Below, one piece after another: positions 8,531 to 17,285 of a stretch of 64,000 bases of DNA. Each line of letters starts with the position of its first letter. The stretch's first letter is position 1. Origin of the DNA: Arthrobacter sp. Y-9 (GTDB lineage Bacteria > Actinomycetota > Actinomycetes > Actinomycetales > Micrococcaceae); contig NZ_CP121463.1 of NCBI RefSeq assembly GCF_029690065.1, forward strand, positions 248,001 to 312,000, given 5' to 3'. Below the pieces are notes generated by a model. That model worked only from the letters and a program-made list of their open reading frames with translations, did not search any database and had not been told where the DNA came from. Both the position numbers and the translations under genes were made by a program.

Positions 8531-9442
8531 GCCAAGCTTAGACCGGAACCACGGACATCGATGACCGAATGCGGCCAGTCACGGGCGCGCCGCTCAGGCG
8601 ATCGGGTGCTCCTTCAGCGCCGCCGCAGGCCAGCCGTCGACGTCGACCATTCGCACCAGGCGCAGCCTCAAGGACGCGGCGACGTCGAACGCCATCACGG
8701 AAGGCGACCTCGAACTCGAAGGCTTCGAAAGGTAGGCCCGAAACCCGCCAGTCTGCGCGGAGCTATCGACCGCATTTCACCTAGCCTGTGCGGTCGCAGT
8801 GTCACAAACGGATGAAATCCGTCCTTCCGGCGTCACAAAATCGCCCATGAGCACTTCTTGAAGCTGAGAGGACGGGGCCTTGTCGTCAGGATGGACGCCA
8901 CAGATGTCACGGCTGGTCGCGTAGACGGGTTCCCTCCACTCGCGGAGAAGTGAGCACTGGTGACCCCCCCAGTGATCTCGGCTTCGCAGGGTTGTGCCAA
9001 GCAACGGGATGCCCCCCACTCCGTCGCTTGGCGCAACCCCCATTTGTTCGCACGACGGTGCCGAAGCCGTAGGTGGCTGCACCTCCAAAGCGGCTGGTGG
9101 GGAAGTGGCAGCCTAGAGCGTTACCTCTGCCGCTTTCACTCGTTGGCCCCCGGACCTGACTGTCCGTTCACAGTGGGGCGCAGCAACTGCGGAGTTCCGC
9201 CGCATCGCGCCGAGCTCATGTGAATGAGAAGTCCCGGGCTCGTGTGCCCACCGTGTTCACTGTCATCAAGCGCCACGGCGTCTTTGACTCATGCCGAAAT
9301 GAGGTGCGAGCACCGTCACTTTCTTCGAATTCACTCCTTCTTGTTCGTGAAGCCGTCCTTTCAGTCGGGAAGGGCTCGGAGCGTGGAGCTCCTTGATGGC
9401 GTCTCGTTCCCCGTCCCCAAAAAAGCACTACACGGAGGCTCT
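8531..9442. other. long stretch without a confident gene
   Basis: No frame here looks like a complete gene. On the minus strand, 8740 down to 8594 reads like the end of a coding region (VMAFDVAASLRLRLVRMVDV, then DGWPAAALKEHPIA and a TGA) but I cannot name it; it may be a remnant. A hairpin lies at 8989-9039: 14-base arms with one T/G wobble and a 23-base loop. The remainder shows neither codon bias nor repeats. Confidence 0.4.
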
Positions 9443-9745
9443 GTGAGTCTGATCGGCGAGTTTCTCATCGTCCTGTGTCTGATGGTTGTGCCGGCAGGGG
9501 CTTTTGCCTTGTGCGTGCATGTGTCAAGTAGAAGGGATGCCACAAGGAGGGCTTGGGCGTATAGCATCAAGAATGTCACTGACGATCAGTTGCGCCGGTG
9601 GCCCCAAGAGCAATTGCAGCAGACACGATCATTCCTGCGCGTCCGAATTGCCTTAGAAGATCTCTCTACAGCAGAACGGGTCGATGCCGCATTCGACCTT
9701 ATGAGGCTCGAAGACGCCATAGCAGGAACTACAGTCGACCGCTGA
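9443..9745 (+). CDS. small membrane protein of unknown function
   Basis: A 100-residue product from GTG at 9443, preceded by GGAGG at 9434-9438, which decides the start over a longer in-frame extension with no ribosome site. Residues 1-25 form one hydrophobic helix (SLIGEFLIVLCLMVVPAGAF). It is followed by a cytoplasmic helical tail rich in Arg, Gln and Glu, ending RVDAAFDLMRLEDAIAGTTV. No family recognised. Neighbours give no functional hint: remnant DNA upstream and a YciI-like gene on the other strand downstream. Confidence 0.55.
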   Translation: MSLIGEFLIVLCLMVVPAGAFALCVHVSSRRDATRRAWAYSIKNVTDDQLRRWPQEQLQQTRSFLRVRIALEDLSTAERVDAAFDLMRLEDAIAGTTVDR

Positions 9746-9854
9746 TTGACGCGGCACAGGGCACGAAAGAGTCTTGGTTCTGCCGATGTGCAGCATGATG
9801 TGCCCGATGCATCAAGCATGTCGGGGGTAGCAAGTCCCTCACCCCTTGTTGCGT

Positions 9855-10151
9855 CTATGCCGAGGTCGAGGGTGAGAATTCGAAAATCTCGATCGTACCG
9901 ATAGCTCGATGTGGGTGTTCTTTCAGAAGGGTGTCCAGTTCGACGTGGTCCTTAGCCTCCACGATAGAGAACCCGCCCAGTGAGCTGTCCTCTCCCGCCA
10001 CGGGGGAGCCTCCGTCAAGGATGGCTGGGCCCGCAGAGGCGAACCATTCCACCCACCCGACTGTGCCGTGGCTGTTCTGTTCCACAGGCGAGGACGAATG
10101 AGCGTCGCGGGCCGCAGCTGACAAACGGTACAAGAGTAGGTACCTGGCCAT
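9855..10151 (-). CDS. YciI-like (YCII-related domain) protein
   Basis: A 98-residue protein with the small ferredoxin-like fold pattern of YCII-related/DGPF proteins: MARYLLLYRLS strand, a helix ending WVEWFASAGPAILDGG, then LGGFSIVEAKDHVELDTLLK and a last strand TIEIFEFSP. GAGGACATT just before the ATG is a good ribosome site. Family members are often called by genomic context and some bind or dehalogenate small molecules; a specific role here is not supported. It stands alone between unassigned stretches. Confidence 0.7.
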   Translation of the reverse strand: MARYLLLYRLSAAARDAHSSSPVEQNSHGTVGWVEWFASAGPAILDGGSPVAGEDSSLGGFSIVEAKDHVELDTLLKEHPHRAIGTIEIFEFSPSTSA

Positions 10152-10595
10152 AATGTCCTCTTCAGACGCTTATCAGACTGCCCGATGCTCAGAGAAGTCT
10201 GTGGTGCCGGTGCCGTTTGCGCATCACGACGGAGGCGAATCAAGGGTTTCGCTGAAGAAATCGCTAACGGCTCTTACCTGACAAGTAGTTGACTTCTCCG
10301 AGATTGTGACGTCTCCACCGTTGCCTCTTGTCCCCGCTGGACACCGAGTGGCTGGCGAGGACGAAAGAGAGCGAAGAACTGGGTGGCACGCAGGCATTCT
10401 GCGATGCCACCCAGCTCTTGTCGTTGTCCCCTGTGTGGGCCGAGAGCAGCTCGGGTCTGTCCTGGTTCTACTGCCGAACAATCACAAGAGGTCTATGCCA
10501 CGGAGACACATGGGGGTCTGCGGCCCCGTGACATCTTGTAGTAGTGAGGAAGGTTACTTCTGTGACGCGGTAGCGGGCCTAGATCGGGCCGTTCG
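10152..10595. other. intergenic stretch, no gene seen
   Basis: This 444-base stretch between the sortase gene end and the YciI gene start has short open frames on both strands but none with a ribosome site or recognisable protein. Its one clear structure is the hairpin at 10374-10419. Confidence 0.5.
10374..10419 (-). terminator. possible terminator downstream of the pilus operon
   Basis: Arms at 10374-10388 and 10405-10419 (15 bases, one mismatch; core CTGGGTGGCA / TGCCACCCAG) enclose a 16-base loop. Read on the minus strand the stem is followed by a pyrimidine-rich run. It lies about 180 bases beyond the sortase stop, so it could end the pilus transcript. Confidence 0.4.
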
Positions 10596-11576
10596 TCATT
10601 GCGACTCTAAGGGTGGTTCGGGGGAGGTCGGCTCTTGTGAACCCTTGAGCTGTCGAGCCTGGGCGCGGGAGCCGCGGCGATTCCAATATCGAGCGCCAAT
10701 ATAGAAGGCGAGGAGCCCTGCGACGTACAGGAGAGCCCAATAGGGGAAAGCGAGGGTGCTTTGCCGGCCGGCCAGCGTCTGCTGTTGCGGATCGTCTTGG
10801 GGGAGGTCTGCAATACGTGAGGCGTGGAGGAGGAGTCTGTTGGAGTTGACTCCGATCGGGGTGCAGGTGATCAGGGTCACCTGATCCTTGCCGGGGACGA
10901 CTTTGAGGGAGGAGATGTCGTCTGGTTGGACCACTTCGATCTTCTCGACCTGGTAGACGAAAGTGCGGTCAAGAACCTTGATGTAGAAGACTTGCCCCTC
11001 TTTGGCCTGGTGCAGAGGAGTGAAGAGTTCCGCATTCGGGATTCCCGAATGCGAGGTCAGGACACTGTGCGTTCCTGGCCCTCCGACGGGAAGCGACGAC
11101 CCGAACAGGTGCCCGACGCCCTTTCCCAGAACATCATCGCCGGTGCCGTGATAAATGGCGAGGTCGATGTTCAGGGCAGGGTAGCTGAGCTGCCCGATGA
11201 CCCCGTCGTTATTGACATTCAACTGCTGTTCGTACTGGTCGTGTTGGGCGCCCGAGGGCGCCGAGGCTGCTGCCTGCGAATAAGGATCCAGCAACTGGCC
11301 GACAGGAATTTTCGAGTTGTATTCGCGAGCGTCGTTGAGCAGCCGGCTTCGAACGGAAGGCTCCAGGTTGTTCACATCTTGGGAGTATCCGGAGAGCTGA
11401 GTGTTGTGCGAGATGGTGCTGAACCAGTCTCCGGCTTGGGGGTAGATCAGCAGGGCGAGTCCAAGGGCTGCGATGATCATCATCGCTAGGAGCTTGGAGT
11501 CACGTCGACGGCGCCGCCGGCTGTGTTCCGGCGGCAGGGACAGCCCAGCTGGGGTGTCTTCAACCGTGTGAGTCAT
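10596..11576 (-). CDS. srtC: class C sortase (pilus polymerising)
   Basis: A 326-residue membrane transpeptidase. A cytoplasmic basic N-terminus (RRRRRRDSK) precedes a membrane helix (about 29-46). The pilus-sortase lid motif LLDPYSQ comes next. The beta-barrel catalytic domain has TSHSGIPNAELFTPL (catalytic His) and VTLITCTPIGVNSNRLLLHA (catalytic Cys and Arg). A second membrane helix is at about 280-298, and the tail is basic and Pro-rich. Lid plus C-terminal helix are hallmarks of class C enzymes, which link pilin subunits through a Lys in the pilin motif. It is the last gene of the tip-pilin-sortase operon and follows a hairpin after the pilin stop. Confidence 0.93.
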   Translation of the reverse strand: MTHTVEDTPAGLSLPPEHSRRRRRRDSKLLAMMIIAALGLALLIYPQAGDWFSTISHNTQLSGYSQDVNNLEPSVRSRLLNDAREYNSKIPVGQLLDPYSQAAASAPSGAQHDQYEQQLNVNNDGVIGQLSYPALNIDLAIYHGTGDDVLGKGVGHLFGSSLPVGGPGTHSVLTSHSGIPNAELFTPLHQAKEGQVFYIKVLDRTFVYQVEKIEVVQPDDISSLKVVPGKDQVTLITCTPIGVNSNRLLLHASRIADLPQDDPQQQTLAGRQSTLAFPYWALLYVAGLLAFYIGARYWNRRGSRAQARQLKGSQEPTSPEPPLESQ

Positions 11577-11603
11577 GGGGAGGAGCCTTTGTGACCGATT
11601 ACG

Positions 11604-11649
11604 CCTGTGGACGGGGCCTCCGACGGGGTGTCGTGGCCCCGTCCACAGG
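11604..11649 (-). terminator. hairpin between pilin and sortase genes
   Basis: Perfect 15-base arms at 11604-11618 and 11635-11649 with a 16-base loop, in the 103-base gap between the pilin stop and the sortase start. No T-run follows, so it is more likely a leaky terminator, attenuator or mRNA-stabilising stem that lets pilin be made in excess over sortase (inference). Confidence 0.6.
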
Positions 11650-11679
11650 GGTGAGGTGGAAGTGGCGGGTCAGCCGGTC

Positions 11680-13167
11680 TTAGGCGACTTCGGCTTCCTT
11701 GGCTTCCGCGGCGTTCTTGCGACGGTTAGCGAACACGAAGAACAGGACCGCGCCGGTGAGCAGGAGGATCCCACCGCCGGTCAGAGCCCAGGTGCCGGGG
11801 CCACCAGTGAAGGGCAGCTGGAATCCGGCGTTGTGCGGCACGTTATCGATGGTCACGGTCACCACGGACGGGTCCGAGCTCGTCACCGTGGTCTCCACAG
11901 GCTGGGCCAGGAGCTCGTAACCGGTCGGGGCCTGAGTTTCTACGAGCCAGTAGGACTGGTATCCGGGATCCCCCGGGTTCACGGCCGCACCGTTGACCCA
12001 GTTGGAGTACCGGAGACCGGAGATGACCAGGTTGCCGCTGGCATCGGTGGTCCAGGAGCTCACACCATTAATAGTGATTGCGTTGGTGCCTGCCTGAGCA
12101 TCGGCCTGGGTCGGGTAGACCTGGAAGGTCGCACCGGCCAGGCTGGCCTGGGTCTTGGAGTCCTGCTTGTGCAGCACGATGTCGCCCCACTTGGTGACGA
12201 CCGGCGGGGTGACGATCGGGCCCCCGGGCTGGCCCGGGGTGACGTTGAAGCTGGCCGCGTTCGGGTAGACGACAGCGGTGTTGGAGATCTCGCCCACCGT
12301 GTTGACCGTGGTGTTGACGTCGACGACGACCTGAGCAGTGGCGTTAGCGGTCAGGATCGCCAGGCCACTGGTGGTGAAGTTCACCGTCAGCGTGTGCGTG
12401 GTGGAGTCGTAGACCACGGTGTAGTCCGTACCGGAGGTCAGGGCTGCCCCGTTGCTCAGCGACACCGTTGCGCTGCTGTAGGTCAGCTTGGTGTCCAGCT
12501 GGTCGGTGATCTTGTAACCGTCCACCGGGTTCCCATCGGGGATGTCCGCCTTGATGGTCCAGCTCACCGGATCGCCGAGTTTGATGGCGTTGGCGTCGTT
12601 GACCGTCTTCGTTGCGGTCGTTACCGAGTTCTTCGGGTAGACGTTCACGTTGTACAGCCAGCTGCTGGTGTCCGTCGGGTTCGTCAGAGGCAGCGTCACC
12701 AGGAACGGAGCCGACGGGGTCACACCCGCCGGGTAGCTGGTTTCAGTGACCAGGTAGAGGCCCAGAGGCAGACCCGAGAGAGTGGCATTACCTGAGGCAT
12801 CCGTCGTGACGGTGGTGCCGGCGCCTGCCTGCGCTGCGGCTGTCGTCGGGGTCAGAGCCGCCGCCGCCGTCCACCCGGCATTGGTGGTCAGATCAATCCC
12901 GTTGATGGGCTGCACCGTGAACGTCACACCCGGCATCGGGGTCAGGGCCGCCAGCTGCGCCGGGGTGAGGGCAGTGCCGTCGTTGGGCAGACCCGTCGGC
13001 GTGCTGGGCGTCTCGAACTTGTGGATCGAGAGCGTCGCGGTCTGGTTCGGGTCGATGTTGGAGATGTTGGCCGCGTTCGCGCCTCCGAGACCGAAGGCAA
13101 ACATTCCTGCGGTGGCTATTGCGGCCAGCGAAGCCAGGATGGCCCGCCTTGCCTTCGATGGTTTCAT
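11680..13167 (-). CDS. LPXTG major pilin (SpaH/EbpB-like, isopeptide-forming)
   Basis: A 495-residue pilus backbone subunit. The start is the ATG at 13167 with AAAGGA upstream; the longer frame to 13233 overlaps the previous gene and lacks a ribosome site. The signal peptide is residues 1-32 (MKPSKARRAILASLAAIATA, ending ANAA). An N-terminal domain ends in a pilin motif, NVNVYPKNSV, whose Lys would be the polymerising residue. A middle Ig-like domain follows with GDPVSWTIKADIP. A Cna-B/SpaA domain begins VVTKWGDIVLHKQDSKTQAS and carries the E-box YWLVETQAPTGYELL. The C-terminus is a sorting signal LPFTGGPG, a hydrophobic helix and the basic tail RRKN. It is polymerised by the downstream class C sortase. 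Confidence 0.92.
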   Translation of the reverse strand: MKPSKARRAILASLAAIATAGMFAFGLGGANAANISNIDPNQTATLSIHKFETPSTPTGLPNDGTALTPAQLAALTPMPGVTFTVQPINGIDLTTNAGWTAAAALTPTTAAAQAGAGTTVTTDASGNATLSGLPLGLYLVTETSYPAGVTPSAPFLVTLPLTNPTDTSSWLYNVNVYPKNSVTTATKTVNDANAIKLGDPVSWTIKADIPDGNPVDGYKITDQLDTKLTYSSATVSLSNGAALTSGTDYTVVYDSTTHTLTVNFTTSGLAILTANATAQVVVDVNTTVNTVGEISNTAVVYPNAASFNVTPGQPGGPIVTPPVVTKWGDIVLHKQDSKTQASLAGATFQVYPTQADAQAGTNAITINGVSSWTTDASGNLVISGLRYSNWVNGAAVNPGDPGYQSYWLVETQAPTGYELLAQPVETTVTSSDPSVVTVTIDNVPHNAGFQLPFTGGPGTWALTGGGILLLTGAVLFFVFANRRKNAAEAKEAEVA

Positions 13168-13229
13168 CGTTTTCCTTTCATAGTGTTCCCCTGAGAAGTG
13201 GCCGGCGACATTGCCCGGCCTCTTCGTAT

Positions 13230-16200
13230 TCATGAGGTCTTTTCTTCCCGCCGAGACCGGATCACCAGGAGCGCGGCCAGCAGCAGCAGGAGGACCCCGC
13301 CGATACTGGTCCCGATCAGGCCCACCATTCCGGGGCCTCCAGCGAAGGGCAGCTTTACGGCCGGCAGGTCATTGACGGTGATGGTCTGATTCGAAGCGGT
13401 CACCGACGGACCCGCCGAGGAGGCGTCGACGGTGACCGTCCCGGTGCTGCTGAGGGTGAACTTCACCGGGGCAGCGAGCAGGGTGTAGCCGGAAGGTGCC
13501 TTGGTCTCCAGCAGCCAGTAGGTGCCCGGCACCAGCTGGCGGACCTCCACCAGACCGGTGGAACCGGACACGGCGCTGACCTGACCGGTGGCGGTCGGAC
13601 TCATCTGGCCCGAAACATCGGCGTGGACTTCGAAGACGGCACCGCCCAGCGGAACCGTGGACCCCGCGGTTGCGCCGGGGCCGGTCTTCTGCACGAACAT
13701 GTGCCCGCTAGTCGGGTGCGTCACCACACAGGCGGGATCTACGGGCCCCGTCCCGCCAGTGACGCACCGCTGCGGGGGAACCGTGCCGTTGCCGGTCACG
13801 CTATTGGTCAGGGTGACCAGCCAGGCCGTGGAGTTCACGGTCACCGAATACGTCAGTACCGCCGTGCCATTCGCCGGAAGCGTGAACGCACTCGTGGTCA
13901 GCTTCTGACCCACCGGGTTCGGTACCGCCGTAGGCGAGCCGCCGTTGATGACCAAGGAGGCCGAACCGGAGGTGAACGTGGCGTTGTTGAGGACCTGCGA
14001 CAGGTCGTCGGTCAGCACCACACCGGAGACAGGATTCGCCGTCAGGTTTGTCGCGGTGACCGTGTAGGTGATCAGCCGGGATCCTGCCGGGTCGCCGGGA
14101 TTGATGACCGTACCTGAGGCCGGGTTCGCCGTCTTCGACAGCGTCCAGGAACCGACAGGATTGACCGTGCACGTCGTGGATCCTGACGGACACGTCGTGG
14201 GGGGCGTGACGATCGTGGACGGGGTGAGGTAGTTCTCCAGCAACGCATCTGCCAGATGTGCGGCGTCGTTGACCTTCACCTGGTACGTCACCACGCTCTT
14301 CGCCCCCGCTGCGACCGCCCCCGTGATACCCAGGGTCTGCGGAGTCGCCGCAGAGTTGTTGGTCACAACCAGAGCCGTACCCGAAGTAGTCGTGGAAGTG
14401 ACCGAACCCGACACGAAGGATGAAGCATCCAGCACATCGCCCAGCCAGTCCGTATAGGCGACTGGAGCTACCGCGGTGCCACTGGTGTTGTCAAAAGTCA
14501 GCGTATAGGTCAGAACCTGCCCTGGCTGCACCATCGTTCCCGCCACCGGAGAGACCGACTTGCTGGCCACCAACTGCGGCGCCCCAGTGGAGGGCAGGTG
14601 CGCCTCAGCGGTAGCAGAGACCGCACCGTTGGGCGAGGTCGCAGTAACCCGTGCGTAGTTATCCACCTTCTTGCCGGTCGTGGAGTACGCGTCGATATCA
14701 CCCTGGGTGGGGACGTAAGTGGCCGTACAGGTCATCGTTGCGCCAGGAGCCAAGGACGAGCCCTGGGCCGGGTTGCAGTTGGTCACTACTGGAGCGATGC
14801 CCAAACCATTGAAGGAAGTCTCCGCGATCACAACATTGCTCAAGGTGGTGGTGCCGGTGTTCTTGGCCACGAAGGTGTACGTGACCGTCTGCCCGGCCAC
14901 CAACGACGAGGTGTTGGGGGTCTTGGTCAGCGAAATGCTGGACTTCTGGTCGGTCTGGAACGTCGCCGGATCCGTGGCCGTGACATTCGGCAAGGAATAG
15001 GGCGGCTTGCCCGTCACCGTAGCCGTGTTCGTGATCAGGCCGCCATTGGTATCCACGTTGGCCTGGGTGATCGTATACGGCGCCGAGGTACAGGTCATGG
15101 AGGCACCCGGGTTGAGGGAGGTCTGGGGGCACGTGATTGCCACTCCTGCGCCGGCGAGCATCGGATCCGAGAGCGTGACCGGGTTGAGGATCACGTTGCT
15201 CGTATTGGTCACCACGAACTGGTACCTGATCGTGTCGCCGGCGTCTTTGAGCTGATCGTTGTTGACATCGGTCCAGCTATTGGCGACAACATCCTTGGCC
15301 AGGGTGATCGAGGCCGCTGCCGGAACGATAGTGTGCGTGTCCGTGTTGTCCGTGGGGTCAGATTCAGCCTCGTTGCCGAGGACCTTTGCGGTATTGGTCA
15401 GGCTCGTCGTCGTTCCTGCGGCAACCAGCACTGTGACGGTGTAGGACGTGCTGGCTCCTGAAGCCAGCTGTCCCGAGGCGCAGTTCACGGTACTGCCACT
15501 GGCCACACAGGTCGGGTTCGATGAAGACACATAGGTAGTACCGGCGGGGAGAGTATCGGTGACTACCGACCCTGAACTGAGCCCCGGCCCATCATTGAAT
15601 ACGGTGATGGTGTAGGTGAACTGCTGCCCGGCGGCATACCCGGAGGCAGGGTCCTGCCCGATCGGGTAGGAGTGCAGTGGGGTGTTGGAACCGGTTGGGA
15701 ACGTACAGGTCCCCTGTCCGGGACCGCACTTGCCAACGACGAGGTCGGTCGGCGCGCCGAGTGAACTGGCGGCATCGTTGTTGTTGCTCGAGACCGCTTG
15801 GCCCATGTAATAGGACTGGTAGGCCGTGGTGGAAATGTCGATCTGGTAGGCCTTGCCGGTGCCGTTGTCGATGAATACGAAGTTGCCGTTGCCCAGGGAG
15901 AAGCCGCCACCGTAGGCGGTGGGAGTCCCTGTCGCAGCCGGGACGACGTTGGTCTTGACGGTCGTGACGACGCCCGTGGTGGGGTCGATCTTGATCAGGC
16001 TTCCCGCAGCATTGACCGTCCAGAGAGCCCCGGCTTGGTACACGAAGTCGGCGATACCGCTGTTGGTGAGGGTCTGCGAGAGATTGATGGTGGTCACAGC
16101 GCCCGTTGCCAGGTTCACCTTGGTCAGAGTCGACATGTTGTTGTTGTTGCCTGAGAGGTACATTGTCCCGGTGGCAGGGTCGATGGCACCGTCAATAAAT

Positions 16201-16643
16201 GCCTGGATGCCGGTGATGTTTGGCACTGCATCTGGGAGGGTCGCGACGTTGTTGTTCACGACGACCCCGCCTTGGCCGATCTTGATCACCTTGTTAACCC
16301 CACCGATAGTGGCGGCAGCGTACAGGTAACCGTCGAGCGGGTTGAAAGCCAGGGCGTTGTAGGTGATGGAGGCAGTACCTTCAGCGACGAATGAGATCGT
16401 TCCATCGGAGTTGATCACGATGTCGTACAGGGTGCTGGGCTGGCCCGCCATCTGCCACTGCATCGGCACTGTCGGGTCGAATGGGTCGCCTGCAGCGGCA
16501 ACCGACTTGGTGGGGGAGACAAGAGGAACAATTCCAAGCAAGGCGATCGTCAGCACGGCTACCAGGGCGCGCACGAACCAAGGTGACCGCTGCTGGCGAT
16601 GGCGTGCTCTGCGATGCAGGACGGGGATCGATCGCGTGGTCAT
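13230..16643 (-). CDS. large LPXTG-type pilus tip / adhesin protein
   Basis: A 1137-residue first gene of the pilus operon, starting at the ATG at 16643. A long signal peptide (to about 51, ending SVAAAG) is followed by a propeller-like region with repeats such as YNALAFNPLDGYLYAAA and GAIDPATGTMYLSGNNN, resembling the DUF6923/NHL-type fold. Then come about five DUF11/DUF7507-type Ig repeats (ITLAKDVV, ISLTKTPNTSS, LVASKSVSPV, WTLSKTANP). One SpaA/Cna-B domain follows (GHMFVQKTGPGATAGST, E-box YWLLETKAPSGYTLL), and the sorting signal LPFAGGPG with helix and RRE tail ends it. Position and size suggest the tip or minor pilin. The ligand is unknown; the propeller is the best candidate binding module. 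The pilin starts 62 bases after its stop. Confidence 0.85.
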   Translation of the reverse strand: MTTRSIPVLHRRARHRQQRSPWFVRALVAVLTIALLGIVPLVSPTKSVAAAGDPFDPTVPMQWQMAGQPSTLYDIVINSDGTISFVAEGTASITYNALAFNPLDGYLYAAATIGGVNKVIKIGQGGVVVNNNVATLPDAVPNITGIQAFIDGAIDPATGTMYLSGNNNNMSTLTKVNLATGAVTTINLSQTLTNSGIADFVYQAGALWTVNAAGSLIKIDPTTGVVTTVKTNVVPAATGTPTAYGGGFSLGNGNFVFIDNGTGKAYQIDISTTAYQSYYMGQAVSSNNNDAASSLGAPTDLVVGKCGPGQGTCTFPTGSNTPLHSYPIGQDPASGYAAGQQFTYTITVFNDGPGLSSGSVVTDTLPAGTTYVSSSNPTCVASGSTVNCASGQLASGASTSYTVTVLVAAGTTTSLTNTAKVLGNEAESDPTDNTDTHTIVPAAASITLAKDVVANSWTDVNNDQLKDAGDTIRYQFVVTNTSNVILNPVTLSDPMLAGAGVAITCPQTSLNPGASMTCTSAPYTITQANVDTNGGLITNTATVTGKPPYSLPNVTATDPATFQTDQKSSISLTKTPNTSSLVAGQTVTYTFVAKNTGTTTLSNVVIAETSFNGLGIAPVVTNCNPAQGSSLAPGATMTCTATYVPTQGDIDAYSTTGKKVDNYARVTATSPNGAVSATAEAHLPSTGAPQLVASKSVSPVAGTMVQPGQVLTYTLTFDNTSGTAVAPVAYTDWLGDVLDASSFVSGSVTSTTTSGTALVVTNNSAATPQTLGITGAVAAGAKSVVTYQVKVNDAAHLADALLENYLTPSTIVTPPTTCPSGSTTCTVNPVGSWTLSKTANPASGTVINPGDPAGSRLITYTVTATNLTANPVSGVVLTDDLSQVLNNATFTSGSASLVINGGSPTAVPNPVGQKLTTSAFTLPANGTAVLTYSVTVNSTAWLVTLTNSVTGNGTVPPQRCVTGGTGPVDPACVVTHPTSGHMFVQKTGPGATAGSTVPLGGAVFEVHADVSGQMSPTATGQVSAVSGSTGLVEVRQLVPGTYWLLETKAPSGYTLLAAPVKFTLSSTGTVTVDASSAGPSVTASNQTITVNDLPAVKLPFAGGPGMVGLIGTSIGGVLLLLLAALLVIRSRREEKTS

Positions 16644-16728
16644 TGGTAGGCCCCCTGTGAGCTGGATTCGATGTCTGGTCTTCAAATTTCTTGGTACTGC
16701 GTGACGAGGTTCCCGTCCGGATCTCCTC

Positions 16729-16830
16729 GGGGGCTTCTCAGCCCCCAAGTCTGCCCACCAGGCCCCGTCTCTCGTTGGCAGAGGACGAGACGCCAGGTCC
16801 GTCGTCGCCGGACCATGGTGATGGTCCGGC
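16729..16830 (-). promoter_or_regulatory. structured 5' leader of the pilus operon
   Basis: Upstream of the tip gene are two perfect stems, 16807-16816 with 16821-16830 (GCCGGACCAT, 4-base loop) and 16729-16734 with 16741-16746 (GGGGGC, 6-base loop). Between them is an imperfect stem pairing CGTCTC at about 16767 with GAGACG at about 16787. Such a folded leader may carry a cis-regulatory function, but it matches no riboswitch I know. The rest of 16644-17285 holds no gene. Confidence 0.4.
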
Positions 16831-17285
16831 TACCAGGAAGAAGGCGAGATCATGCACTTCTCGACGCTGAATTTGAAAATTGTTTTTCTCTCCCCCAACT
16901 GCATGCAGGGTCTTGCACACCTTGAGGCGGGACCCCTCCGCGCAAGGTGGGCGGTGTCGAGGAGGGGCCCCGCTGGCCCGGCAGGCGCGAGCCTGTGGCT
17001 CCGGGCCCGTCCCCAACTCAGGTGTCAGGGAACCACACCAGATGGTGGGCATCATCTGAGCTGAGGGGCCAGATGCGGAGAGAACATGCCAAGCCAAAAT
17101 TCCCTCCGCGCTGATCAGTAGGGATGCGATCAGGGATAGTGACGTCCGTTACTGCTCGTTTTTGGGATTGCACCGTCCTGAGTGAGATTGCCGTCGCGCG
17201 TCAGCGTGGGGAGGGTCCTGCTCCTCGTGTCTCGTGACGGACGCGAATCCTTTCCTCAAGGGGTTCGGGGCTGGTTCAATCAGGT

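Noticed and set aside
8989-9039. Hairpin considered as an insertion-sequence end
   Set aside because: No transposase or target duplication nearby; reported only as a hairpin inside the unassigned stretch.
16644-16830. Cyclic di-GMP (GEMM) riboswitch before the pilus operon
   Set aside because: Stems are present but the conserved GEMM loops and tetraloop-receptor sequences are not.
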